Below, piece after piece: positions 12,056-24,900 of a DNA stretch of 64,000 nucleotides. Under the pieces are notes generated by a model. That model saw nothing but the letters and a program-made list of their open reading frames with translations, had not been told where the DNA came from and did no database searches. The first letter of the stretch is position 1, and each line of letters opens with the position of its first letter. Location: positions 2,202,729-2,266,728 of the forward strand of contig CM035362.1 in NCBI GenBank assembly GCA_020137815.1. Reading direction: 5' to 3'. The DNA comes from Hormiphora californensis (taxonomy: Eukaryota > Ctenophora > Tentaculata > Cydippida > Pleurobrachiidae). The translations under genes and the position numbers were made by a program.

Positions 12056-14315
12056 CTAATTGAGGAGTTGATGTCCAGTAACAAGGGATGCGTAGTTAGT
12101 CTTTAAAAATAAGGGAGAAGCGTGCTGGTTCGTAATAGCTGGTGTAATGGAAAGGTTAGACCTTTTACAAATGTTGGAATTCGATCGAAGAGTTTCCCCC
12201 TTGGTACAATTCGTGGGAACCAATTCCCGTGAGGACTGTTTCCTCCGAAGGAACCAATCTCGCAGGACCGTCCTGAAAGATTCCAGACGGAAGGCGAAGA
12301 GATACGGATTTACAACAGGTCCCAGGTAGGTCAACCACCAGCCAATGTCAAACAGAGTTGGGAGAATACGATTACACTTGTGTTGGTTGAGGATGTGTTG
12401 GTTTAGGATGATGTAGACAACCAGATAGGGAATCCAGCTGCAGTGAGAAATAAAGTGTTAGAAACCCATTCGGTGACAACTTAAGGCATGTGCTACAGTC
12501 CCCTCGTGGGCGTACCCCCACAGAATTAGAGGGGCCTGCAGCGTATATGTCAAGGTAAAATTTTAAAACTAATCTTCAGAGTTTCTCTTGTGAAGATGCG
12601 TTTTAAAATCTTTGAGAAATTGAAACTGAGCCTCTTCACAAGTTATGCACATAACAAAATAAAATTGACCATGTATGGTCATCCAATTGTTCTTTATAAC
12701 GGACAAGCTTCCAACACAATTCCTACCTCATCACAAAGACGGTCACAACAACGATTGTAGTAGTAACTGCCCGGATGTACATGGGTGTAAAGCTCTTGTT
12801 CTCTGCTGCTGTCCCAGCTGTACCGGGTAGGACACATGCTTGCTGTCTGTTCATATTTCCCACGTGGTACCGGATAACAAACAGAACATACCTGAGAGGA
12901 GCATATGGGAGAATTAGTACAGTAGGAGCCCGAATTACTGGGAGGAAAAACTTATATACACCGAAATATTTCGTCCTATATTTTCACTGAAAATTTCAAA
13001 GATTATATTCTTGTTTGGATATGCACTTACCCATTACAAACTAGCATGGTCGCCAGTAGTGTAAAGTTGAAGGTCAATTCGAAGTAGCTGTAGATGTTAC
13101 TCGCGCTACGGTCTTCATTTTGGTCCCAGTAAATTACACACTGCTTGTACCGTGTGTTGTATTTAACAAAACCCTCCTATATGGAGAATTAGTTGATTGC
13201 CGAATAATATTATTATTATTATAATAATAATAATAATAAAATAGTTAATTTACGGTAGCGCTTTTGCTCAGTGCTCACAGAGTTATAGCAGCAGCTGTAG
13301 TAGGGGACACAATGTATAAACAGCTGTCAACTTACACCATAATCAAGAAGGAAAAAGAGGAGGAATCCCGACGTGTAGACAATGGCCCAGGATACCGCTA
13401 TAACGGTGAGGATGAGTCTACTGGAGCAGTGTCTCCGATAGTAGAGCGGTACAGAGATGGAGATTAGACGCTCCAATGAAATCAGGGCTATGTTTGTCGT
13501 TGTAACCTAGGGAGAGGTTGAATAAGTTTAGTTGTTTAGACATTCGATTAATATTTGAAAACAAAGTATGATGCATGAACCTTCTATGACAGCTGTACGA
13601 AATGTGTTGTAAAGCACGTGTTACCTTCATCGATACAAGAGCTACGATTGCAGTAAATCTGCACCACGTATCCCCTCCCAGCCAGGAGTCAGTGAAGCAT
13701 GCCACTGATACAAACACGAGGTAGAGAAGGGCCGTCAGTAGATCATTTAGTGATGTCGCTCCTGTAATAATAATGATATGATAATATGATAATGTAATGA
13801 TAACATTATATTAATAGATGTTATATGTACCACTTTTATTCCGCCCACATGATAGCCGTTAAAGCAATCACTAAATTAAAGTGTAAGTAGATCCTTCTAA
13901 TTCTACAAAGCTATATATAAGTTACCGATAATGAGGTTTGAAGGAGTCCTAACCCGTTTCCGTTGGATTAGAACAGACAACACCAACACGTTACCAACTA
14001 TCTGTGGATGGATTATTCGCTATTATTTCACGAGATTGTTATTGAAAATAGTTTGAAATGAGAGACATAAAGTAATTTTGGCTGAAAAGCTATGTCCAAG
14101 AACCCTGGCCATAAAACGTTGGTAGCGTGCACGCTACTCCGGCCGGTTCAGGGTTATGACAAACAGGGCGTCAGGGCAATGCCTCACCAAAATACCACAT
14201 ACCATGAGAAGTGTAATTCCAGCAGTAACGACACCCAATACAGGGGCCCTGCCATCCTTCCACAATACATTGTCTGGTAAATCGTTCCTATCCTCTGGTA
14301 GAGTTACCGTCGCAC
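12056..14315 (-). CDS. Class A (rhodopsin-like) GPCR, seven exons, 5' end unresolved
   Basis: A plasma-membrane receptor by family; ligand unknown. Exons 14203-14315, 13926-14001, 13625-13761, 13336-13506, 13031-13176, 12727-12891 and 12056-12437 all join in phase to about 395 residues. TM1 contains GNVLVLSVLIQ, TM2 SLNDLLTALLYLV, TM3 starts with a Cys (TWCRFTA) and ends LISLERLISI, with ERL where DRY is usual. The second extracellular loop carries a Cys for the usual disulfide; TM6 is SWIPYLVVYI and TM7 ends GPVVNPYLFAF (NPxxY), followed by a basic helix 8. The first listed exon begins after an acceptor in mid-codon, so a start exon lies upstream; a short ATG candidate near 14555 does not match phase. 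Most introns are short and repeat-free. Confidence 0.88.
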
Positions 14316-14854
14316 CTAAAATCAATGATTTTATTGGATTCCGATTATGGAATACGAATTATGGTTTCGGTACTCGTTTTGCCGAGAGAAACCTAAAGTA
14401 AAGTCGACAGCAAACACAACTGGCGTAGATGAGAAAAACATTCTAGCACTCTCCAGTCTCCTATTCGCGCCCTACGTGAAGTTAGGGTGTATCAGTATGT
14501 TTTTAATTGACTCGCTCAGAAAACTTTACCTGGATCGGTGAAGTGCACATTCGATTCGTTAGCTGTGGAATCCGTTATTCGGATGGCTATTCCCGTAATA
14601 GTTTGTACGTTCATATCTATCAAGATCGGTTTGTTAAGAAACAAATGACAAGAACAGAAACAGAATTGGACAATATTGTTGGAGGCTTCTCAAGTCTCAA
14701 AAGAGATATATTTGATACTCTAGGATAACTTCACACAGATTAGACCGGCCGTATACATTTAGTTTCACGTATCAGCACCTGGTGTAGCGCCGCAGCATGT
14801 GAATCAAATGTAGCACCTATAATAGGCCTCAATACGAAAAGAGCAATATATATA

Positions 14855-14992
14855 CAGTCGGACCCCGATTTAGTAGCATCCTCGGGGGAAAAAATCCTGC
14901 TACTAAATCGGGGTGCCACTAAATCGGGGGCAAATAATGTTAATTTCCTAAATCGGGGGAAAAAATCCTGCCACTAAATCGGTGTCCGACTG
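14855..14992. mobile_element. Pogo/Tigger-like MITE flanked by TA
   Basis: Ends CAGTCGGACCCCGATTTAGT and GGTGTCCGACTG in inverted orientation, with TA on both sides (14853-14854 and 14993-14994). The interior repeats the end motif several times, suggesting nested or internally duplicated ends. Confidence 0.75.
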
Positions 14993-16047
14993 TATAATCC
15001 TAATTAAAGATCGTGATGTGAAGATCATTAGTGTACTAACGATCTTCATATGGTGGCTCTAAATTAAATAAGAATATTATGCAGTAGAAATGCATTGATC
15101 ATTTGGTCATCTCATAGTTCATAAGCTACGAATAAGAAATGGCTGTGGATGTAAAAGACTACAGAAATGACAGCACAACGTCCTACAATAACTTTGCCAA
15201 GATTAATTTGATCTTCCGTTCATCTGAGCTCCTCAGGTTCTATGATAGTCGAATGTCAATCTACCTCTTGACAAATTCAAAGTGGTTACAGCCATTCGAT
15301 CTATCGAAATTAAGGGCACAAATCGAATTTGAAGTGAGTGAAGAGGTGGCAGGCTTCTCGAAAAATCTTTAACCTTACATTGCTGATTTTGCAGCTGAGC
15401 TTAATGAACTTTCTCGTGCAAGATGTCTGAAGATTAAATCTGGAGTTGTCAAATAATGAAAGTATGAAATAATGAGTATCTTTGGCATATTGTAGAGGAA
15501 AACAGTTTACATTTTATCCCTGAAACCTCAGGTTTCAGGATTCTTCCCGGCTCCATACCTCTCAGTAAAGCAATAAATAAAACATGAACATGGTAGCAGT
15601 ATGCCGGTATATGGAACGCGTTTAGACTTTTCAACGGCTCATTAAATATTTCTCGCCGAAGAAGAACAAGAAACATTATTCTTCAGCCCTCACAATTAAT
15701 ATGTTCACAATGCAAATGAACTTTCAATGTTATTATAGACGTACAATGGCTATGAGATTGAGAGTTCATTTTGGAAATATTAATTGTGACTGTGAAGGCT
15801 GAAGACGACGATCGTACATCATTTCTCTCTCCCTCTGATCTCTCTCGCACTATAAGATCAAAGAAGACTGTGCAGTTTCACATGACGTCTAGCGGTGTTG
15901 ACCTCCCCATGTTCGGCCACACAGAATACACACGATATGGCGAACGACTCTCAGCTCCAGCTCACTCATGAGTCTCGGCGGCGGCGACCAAGACATGTAC
16001 ACAAAATTATTCTTTTATGTGTGTTAGGATATTTTAGACAAGTATAA

Positions 16048-16179
16048 CAGTCGGACCTCGATTTACCAGGATGCTTGGGGGAAAGGGTTTTGTCTGGTAC
16101 ACCTGGGTGAAATACCGCTAAATTCGGAGGAAATTCATCCACCCGGTAAATGGGGGGCCAGTAAATCGGGGTCCGACTG
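16048..16179. mobile_element. Second pogo/Tigger-like MITE copy
   Basis: Starts CAGTCGGACCTCGATTTACC and ends GGGGTCCGACTG, followed by TA; the left flank is AA, presumably mutated. The same interior motif GATGCT-GGGGGAAAGG links it to the family. Confidence 0.7.
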
Positions 16180-16763
16180 TACAGGGTATTGGCGCACCCT
16201 TGATACGGTGAAGTTAATCTCGTCTAATTGGGCAATTGGGCAAGAATATGAATGTAATGATAAATTGTTTAGGCCATACCAGTTGCCCTAGACAATTATC
16301 TTAACATATATGCGTCCTATGTTGAAAGCGTAACAATAAAGTAATTATATCTCAGTCGAGCGTTCATCTATAATTGATGACACATGTGTACAAGAAGGGG
16401 TTGGCGTCAATTTAACACCGATTAAATTGTTGGGCACATTTAACGAACTAAGGGAGTAAAAAAGGCAATACTCCTCGACAATATGCTTTATACGCTTTGC
16501 AATACTCTTATTGCCTCTTTCGAAGCCCCCTTCCCCTTAGATATCTCTCCATCTATCGCTCATTCTTTCTTTTTATCGCTCTCTCTTTCTCCAGCCTTCC
16601 CTCTCTCTCCCTTCTCTCTCCCTCTCGATATCGCTAAATATGCTCGCTATATAATAGCACGTCATACGTGATGTGAGGAAGAGATGAGAGAGGGATCTAT
16701 AAAAGACCTGGGCAATTTCATCAGTATTGTCCATACACAATACCACCTTGATCATATCTCCTT

Positions 16764-16823
16764 AAAATCTCTCTTTCTCTCTCTTTCTCTCTCTCTCACT
16801 CTCTCTTTCTCTCTCTCTCTGAG
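16764..16823. repeat. CT-rich microsatellite
   Basis: Run of CTCTCTTT and CT units; not coding. Confidence 0.85.
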
Positions 16824-17602
16824 AGAGATGATACGAACTACCGTTCTTCGTTTTCCTGACTTTGAACGATATGGGAGTGGTAAATCAGAGAATCGGTGGG
16901 GTAACTGAGAGGGTTTGTGATAATGTGATATGTTAAGGAATATGTGAGAGGGACATTGCTACATGAGGCAACACGATTTTCAAGGTAATCATCCGTTACA
17001 ATTACTATCATGAACGTTTAGGCCTGGATCATTGAAAGAATTAACTAATATAACTGCATTGCCCCATTTCTGGTGGCGGAATATGTTTTGAACTCAGATC
17101 GTGGCGCAGAAAGCTGTTAAGTGTTGCCTATAAAAAAGCGAAAAATAAGTTTATCACAACAGCTGGAGATATAATAGTAATACCTAGCGTCAAATAAGTA
17201 GATGCGAACTATATGAAATGCCGACAGCTTGAAATAGTATTTATAGTTACTGTGTTACACAGCTGCAGTGAGACAAGTAGCTGACCACCATGTGTTTCTA
17301 TACTACTGAGGGTTCACTAATTATAGATACCCAAATAGTACTTTTATTATTATAGGGGTTGAGCTGATATTATTTTTACTTTGCAAACATATTCCCAAAA
17401 ACCACGAACTTTCCATGGTGTTCTATTTTGATAAAGTTTCAGGCTTCAGCTATTTTAAATTGTAATTCAAGGCACAATATATGTAGAAAGGACAATAGAA
17501 AAGGAAATAGGAACAATAAAAATAGCAGCATACAGTTTTAGTGGGGTACCATCCCTGTAACGAGAAAGCTAGAAGCATGGCCTCTCGAGAAGTTGAAATA
17601 TA

Positions 17603-17652
17603 TCAAAATCCGTCAAGAATCGAGAATTTATATACTCTTGACGGATTTTGAC
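17603..17652. repeat. Short inverted repeat
   Basis: TCAAAATCCGTCAAGA and its complement TCTTGACGGATTTTGA enclose an AT-rich loop. Probably a small hairpin element; no function visible. Confidence 0.65.
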
Positions 17653-18778
17653 GAATATAAATCTATCGTATGCATATTTACATATTATCATATGCCACCA
17701 AGAAGAAGTCACATGACACCATAAGGACTATTTGACAATGGATGACATTTGACAAAATATGATGGATAGAGACTCCTAGTACAATACTTCATCATTCATC
17801 AAATAGATTGACAGAGACAGCTTGGCGGAAGGCCAGAACGCATCTTGCTTTATCCTAGGTTCTCTAATCAAAGACATTCCTTCTTAGTTCTCACGAAACA
17901 TTTGATGAAAATTACTATGAATAGCTGTTGAGATACATAATGCTGAAGAATGATGGAGCTTCCAGGAAAACTTCCCTAGACCGGAAATAGCTGGTAAAAA
18001 TAAAGCTGCCAAAATTAGCAAATTAAATCGTATCTAATTATGAGTATCTCAGTTCTATAGTGAGTGATGGAGTGACTATAATCCAGTTTATCACAGTGTT
18101 AACTAAGTATCAGCTACCGGCTACCCTGCTGCTAAATTTACAGATCCACGGTTTCGCTTTCGAGCTATAGATGTTGTTGGGTATAATATATCCGTGCGAA
18201 TATTTAGGTTCTGCAATCTGCATGGTATACATGGCATATGCAGCAGGACATATAGCAACTAAAATGAATTTTGTTCATTATCTTTATGTGATGAACATAC
18301 TTTATATGGCATAAAATATATGCGACTCCCCCTAATATCCCGCCACAATTTAGTGTCATTTCGGGTGGCGGGTCCCATCAGTTGAAGTGCATGCGAGAGA
18401 GAAAGAGAACCGAATGAACATGCATACTACAGACATGAATGAACATTGAACAGTGCATGGGCTATATAACAATAGACATAAAATTTGCAGCAGTATGAAC
18501 GCGACGGTACTCACTACTCGACATACACTTTTTGGAGATTGCAGAAAATAAAACAAAAGAAAGAATATGAGAATAAGTTTAACGTGTGGACCATGGATCT
18601 ATCGTATATGGCAAACAAAAGGATGCTACGACGCATAAAATAACATGAAATCGTATTCCGTGTGAGAAAAACACCATGATTTTAGGAGAACTCATATTTT
18701 AGCAGTGTTATAACAACTTAGTGATCAAATGAATCGAAGTGCACGGAAGTTGTACGGAAGTTGTTATTTGAGTAACGC

Positions 18779-18991
18779 GTTTCCTAATTTCCTAGACACA
18801 AAACAAAACTTTTAAAAGTTTTGTTTTGTGTCTAGGAAATTAGGAAACTGATAGCTTTATCCATATATGTTTATTCCATGTCTGAACTCTGAAAATGTGC
18901 TTTCATAATTATGAAAGCACATTTTCAGATTTCATAATTATGAAAGCACAGATTTCAGACATGGAATAAACATATATGGATAAAGCTATCA
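18779..18991. repeat. Two abutting perfect hairpins
   Basis: Hairpin one (18779-18848) has 35-bp arms from GTTTCCTAATTTCC with no loop. Hairpin two (18849-18991) has arms starting TGATAGCTTTATCC and contains a smaller internal repeat of an AT-rich palindrome (CATAATTATGAAAGCACA). The two join with no spacer. Confidence 0.85.
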
Positions 18992-19721
18992 GCTGAGTCC
19001 AAACTGGGAGAACTGGAGTTCAACTTGAATCCAGTACGGCTATTTTCCGCTAGTGCCAGCCGTCTGAATCAGGTTGAAAAAGCGTTTACTGGAGTAGTGC
19101 AGGTATAATAACGGTTAGATTTACACAAGACGTGGGATAATTGCTTTTCTGTTTGCTACATATAGTTATCCCCGGGGATTTAAACCAAGTTGGGATGAGG
19201 CACGTGATATATAATTTCGATAAGTCTTTGATCTAAAATTCGAAGCGAATATTAAAAGTTGGTGGGCGATGAATTGTGAAAATGCACTCATAACTTCCAG
19301 CTCATGCTGATGCACAGAATAAAATAATGCAATTGGAAAATTAATAAAGCAGGGAGAGAATTATATTTGATCGATAGATAGACTTATAAGAAGCTAAGAA
19401 AACGGCAAAACGCAATTCTCTGAAGGTACCAATAGAAAGCGCCTACAAACAAACAGATATTATAGGGATAAATTAAGAGAGCCATTAAACTTATAAACAA
19501 AGAAAAATAGAAGAGCGGAGAGAGATAAACGTAACAGAAACATAGATAGAGAGAGAGAGAGATAGACATATCCTTCTAGCATTTCCACAATTCATTAAGC
19601 GTTTTGGGATAAAAACAATATCGGACACAGATTGGACAACCTATTTAATGGCTTAAAATGACGCAAAGCTCGTTGAACTCATTTCTGTCTGCATCCATTA
19701 TTTTATTATTTTATTTCTCTG

Positions 19722-19812
<91 letters not shown>

Positions 19813-19816
19813 CGTT
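19722..19816. repeat. (CT)n microsatellite
   Basis: About 95 bases of CT with few interruptions. Confidence 0.95.
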
Positions 19817-20142
19817 CTCTCTATCTGAGGTGGATTTCTAAATGGACCCGCCGGATATGATGAGGGATTTTAAAAAGACGTCGGGAAACTGCGATGAATA
19901 AAGTAGTGCTGTAAGTGCAGTTCCCGACATTTTTGGTTGAACATGATCAGACCCCGCGCGTTACGTGCCGATTCACCGGGATGCTCGGAAAAAGGATTTT
20001 GTGTGGTAAATAAGGGAATGCGTGGTAAATAAGGGAATCCCGAATCCGCTATATCGAGGTTTGGCTGACGGCTGTATAGATTGCAAAAAACATAGAAAAC
20101 AATTGCAACGATAAAACACTTGTTCTTCGGAGGAAGCCAAGG

Positions 20143-20269
<127 letters not shown>

Positions 20270-20478
20270 GGTTCACACTTGCTTCCTGTACAAAAAGAAG
20301 AAGTCCTAGAACATCACCCCCACCCCGCATGCACGTACTTTTTCCCAGTTAACGTCACGTGGTTGCAGGTTGCTAGGTAATACGGAACTATGGTGAGATG
20401 ATACCTGACATTCTTTTTCTCACGCCCATATCTTCAATTAGTGTGTAATGGTACCCATTTCCAAGTCACTGCGCTAGA

Positions 20479-20562
20479 ATAGTCTAGTGGAAACCTTGGT
20501 GAAGAGATTGCTTTTACATTTTTTACTTATAGGTTCGATGCAGGTTTCCACTAGACTATAGA
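20479..20562. repeat. Small inverted-repeat element
   Basis: TAGTCTAGTGGAAACC and GGTTTCCACTAGACTA bracket about 50 unique bases, the shape of a short MITE. Confidence 0.6.
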
Positions 20563-21128
20563 AGTATATACCCTGCTAACTTAAATAATGCGCCAGTTGC
20601 GAGAAGTCCCACTAGCGCGCTCTCGATAACCAGCCAGTCCAGCGGCAGATTATTTCCCACTGGCAGGTTATTTATTTTTAACTCCTATGTTACATTCAAA
20701 GTGTGTGTAAATGATCAGTTCTTACTGAAATACAGAGGGAACACTATTTGCAAGAGTTACACACTACATTGGAGAGAAAGAAAGAACACATTCCGTCAAT
20801 TACTCTCTCTTTATCTCCCCTTCTTTCTCACTATCTCAATTCCTCTGTGTTATGTCTGGCATGCCCCATATCTTGTTATTTCTTTCTCTCTCTCCTTAGT
20901 AACTGTTACCAAACACTATACACTCAATTGAGAGATGTTTTTGACTGTTTCTCAGTTCTCTTTGTGTGTTTTCATTAGTGTTCTCTCTCTTGTTAGTGTG
21001 TAATACTTGTAACAAACAACTAAAGCAGGGTATATAACCTATAAACTCTTGTCACAGACGCGTTATAGGTTTAAACCCCTCCGCCTCTCCCTCGGCTACG
21101 CCTCGGGATCGTCGTCGTGATTTAAACC

Positions 21129-21193
21129 AGTTTATCCGCCAGTGGCGGATAAACTACAGCTACCTTCTCCCAGCGGCGCGCTGGGAGAAAGGT
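21129..21193. repeat. Two small GC-rich hairpins
   Basis: GTTTATCCGCCAGTGGCGGATAAAC (21129-21153 region) is self-complementary, as is CCTTCTCCCAGCG-CGCTGGGAGAAAGG (21164-21193). GCGCCACTGGCAAGAG follows, and a related GCGCCAGTTGCGAGAAG lies at 20589, so these may be parts of one dispersed element. Confidence 0.5.
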
Positions 21194-21929
21194 ATCTGAA
21201 ATAACGCGCCACTGGCAAGAGTTTATACCTCATATATCAGCGGTACTGGTTTCAGTTTCACCATCAAGTGATTGTGTAGGGTCCCCTAACGGGGTTCATG
21301 CTCATATCAGCCGATCAAATACTGTGTGATTAATCATGATTTTAAATGACTGGAACTAAGCAAATCTGACTACAATACACAGAAGACTGTGGTGGTATAC
21401 TAGGGCGACGACGATGAGAGAGACAGAGAGAGAGAGAAAGAGAGAGAGAGATATAGGATGATGAGGAAGATGAGAGAGAGAGATAGGATGGTGAGCTGGA
21501 GCTCGTGGTGTCTGTCATTCGTCCCTCGATTACCATCATTATATCGATAAAGTTATATTATCATGTGCAAGGGAAAGGGATGGGCGGGGTGTATTATATA
21601 CAATTTTAGCTGGACCATGTTGGTTTACCATGCTTTGTCTGGCGGCGCCGACCCGATCTGGGCTGAGCACATGTTGTGTCTTGAAAATCGGGCGATTTGT
21701 GTTTTGCAGCCAGTATATAGCACCTATCAACGCCTGTTATAGTCATCAGTTTTGCTATTTCGCAATGATAATTGGCCGTATGTGCCACATTGTGGTAAGT
21801 GAGCGAAATGTTGACCATCCAATCCGTTAAGAAGTAAAATAACCGGTTTTTAGAAACAAATAAAACCAAAATGTACACTTTATCCAAATTCAAATACACA
21901 CACACACCCCTCAAGTATGATAGAGTTCT

Positions 21930-24900
21930 CTAAGGGCACACCCTCATGTTACTCAGAGCAGCATCACTAGGACACACTGCCTCCTCCCTCCAGCTATCTC
22001 CCACCCACCATCCAGCACCACTGCACCTCTTCTCCAAATCCAGGGCCATCATACAGGCGGGATCCAGGACAACTGGCTTGTAGTTAGCCTCAGCCTCAGC
22101 TCGGGTCAACCCTTTCATGGCCATAGCCTGGACAATCTTAGCCTCGATCTCAGCATCACACCTCTGATCACCCTCTCCCTTGCAGTTTCCACCCATGGAG
22201 AGTCCGGCACACATGTCAAACATGCAGTTGGCAATCAGGGCACTTCGGTCCAGACCCATTCCATCCACACAGTCAACCAGGGCATCCAGATCCAGCATCA
22301 TGGAACACCTCGCCTCGAACTCGAACCTCTCCTCCTGGGACACAAAGTCGCAGGGTCGAGTTCGCTCAACGGACAGAGATCCATCCTCAGGCTCCAACTC
22401 GCATCCCTCACCCACGGCCCAGCTGTTGCCAAAGGCGGAGCTGGTGGTGTGGGGGAAGTAATCATTGGTAGGATCGCAGTCAGCACTAGCACACATACCA
22501 CTAACACCTCCAGCGCACTTATCCGGGAGACAGATCTTGCTGGTTGTGATGCCATCCCAGGAGACCTCAACCCCGGTGTTGCCAAGAGAGATAAAGTACT
22601 TCATGGCCCTGTTCTCAATCTTAATATCCCCCAGAGATCTTGTCTCACCGATGGGCACCATGAACTCATCCCCATTGTAGTTCACCCTGTACATCCTCAG
22701 GAACTGGACCATTTCAGCCTCGTAGAATACAGTGATGCTCACAATACAGGACAGCTGCTTGGTTTTGTCACCACACGCCTTGAAGGTACCGTAAACCAGC
22801 CATTGACCCTTTACGTCATCTTGTGCAAGAACGTAAGTACAGGCTCCCATGTAGTCATACCTGGTGCTATCGAAAGTGAGGAGATGGGGGTCGCCATAAA
22901 CATCACAGCACTGCCTATCATCGGCCTCACCACCGCCTCCCTGGACCACCACACTGTACCTGTGCTCAACCTGGTACTGGCCATGACATACACTCGCCTT
23001 CACCACCCATTCACCGGTCTGGCTGGCCTTCAGTTGAGTCGTGAAACTCTGTCCCTCGCCCAGCAGCCTGTTACCAAAGAACCACTCGTAGGTGATGTCG
23101 TTGGGGGATGCCTCCGCAGCAGCGCTGAATGTCTGGGGTTGGCCGCCGGGGAAAGTGCCGCTCGGGGGCGTGTCAGTGAAGTAGGGGGTGGAGGGTGAGA
23201 AGGTACACTGACCCCGAGAGGCTACAGTGACACCAACAAGACCTCGCTCACACGCTTCTTTCTGCATTGAACACTCGTTGAAGTACGACTGACAGTCTGA
23301 ACCGCACACCTGTGGGGAAAGTGAATAGTGATGGACATGTTGATAAGTTAGAAGTGGCTTACGGGGGGGGGGGGGGGTCAGAATTGGTGATGGTAGAAGG
23401 GGTTTAGGGGGTAACAACAACATGATTTTTCGCCTAACAGGGGAAATCCAACAGTCGCGGAGATAGGTAAAAATACTGATCCTGATGATTTCAATAAAAT
23501 CTACTTACGGGATCGAAAGTCTTAGGACAATCACTGGGGCACACACATTCATAAGTCCCCGTGTACATATCAGGTTCGCAGGTTTTAGGGGACACACAAT
23601 CGTTATTGGCACAGATGTCTCGAATATCTAGGTACGCCTCCGCAGAAACACTCCCCCCATCGGCACTGTACGCAATGCAGATGTACCTTGGGGAAACGAG
23701 CATTATATATTTTAGTAGGGGAAATTACATCATATTGTTAGCTCTTATATTGTGGTTCATGGCTCAGGTTCATCCCGCCCCGTATTCAGTGAAAAGCTTC
23801 CTGAAATTTCAAGGAATGGCTCCGAGAACCCTGAACCCAGGTTGGTCATGAAGTTACCCCTCCCTTACCGGCACCCTACTACTTGGGTATTGTCTTCATG
23901 TCAGGTCAATGCTCCAACAGCATTGCTTCAGCATTGGTGACATAGACACCGTGCGGCGTGCGCGACCAAGATTGTGTCTATACAGGGTGTCCCATATATT
24001 CTGTGGGTCGGTTGGCGAGCTGTCACGCAAAAACGGTGATAGTTGTGTGAAAACAGACTACGGGAGTGTGCTGGATTAGTTCCTTCCTAACTGATGGCTT
24101 TGTTTTGAAATTAAATTTCAAAAGTTCATTTTTCATGAATGAACATTCCTGTCATTCATTCGTGAATTCTGAAATATTGTTTACCTTGAGTAAAAAACTT
24201 TTCTTTGGCTCGAAATTATCTTTCCAATGAGCACCATAAAAATCAAATTGAAGCACCGGGTCGCATGGCAGGTGAGAAAATGCAAATGCATGATTTTGGC
24301 CATTCCTGCGACTTTCAATCAGCTGTATCACCGCTACTTTTTGTTCAATCCTTTTAAAAGTTTGGGTGAACATCGGTGAAGATAAGATCTTTGCTCACAA
24401 GAAAAATCAAGGTCAAAACTCAAAGTTCATTTTTTATTTTTGGTAGTTCATTCCACTCATTCAGGAACAAACATCCCTAAAGTGACGAAAAGGTTTGGGT
24501 TTTGTTTGGCCCATGTCCTGAAACGACAGAGAGGTGTAAAAAAGTGTTTCTGGGCTAGTTAGTGGGTGTCCATGTGATCATTATGATATCTGACACCTTT
24601 GCTGAGCCATAATTAAGAGATTTTCTCAAATTCAAACATGGGATACGAGTATTCTGCGATTGGTATCGTGCACCAATAACAAGAGATCCCATAGCACCTC
24701 AAAAATTATGATTAGCTAAATGAGATGAGTTGATTTACGATTGAAAAGATTAAAACCAATGTAAAGTCGGACTAAACGAACATTTTCAAGCGTGAATCAA
24801 CTCATTTCATTTAGCTAATCATAATTTCTGAGGTGCTATGGGATCTCTTGTTATTGGTGCACGATACCAATCGCAGAATACTCGTATCCCATGTTTGATT

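Noticed and set aside
15139-15372. 77-codon ORF starting MAVDVKDY
   Set aside because: It has a plausible ATG but no splice partners, domain or signal peptide; too short to support as a gene.
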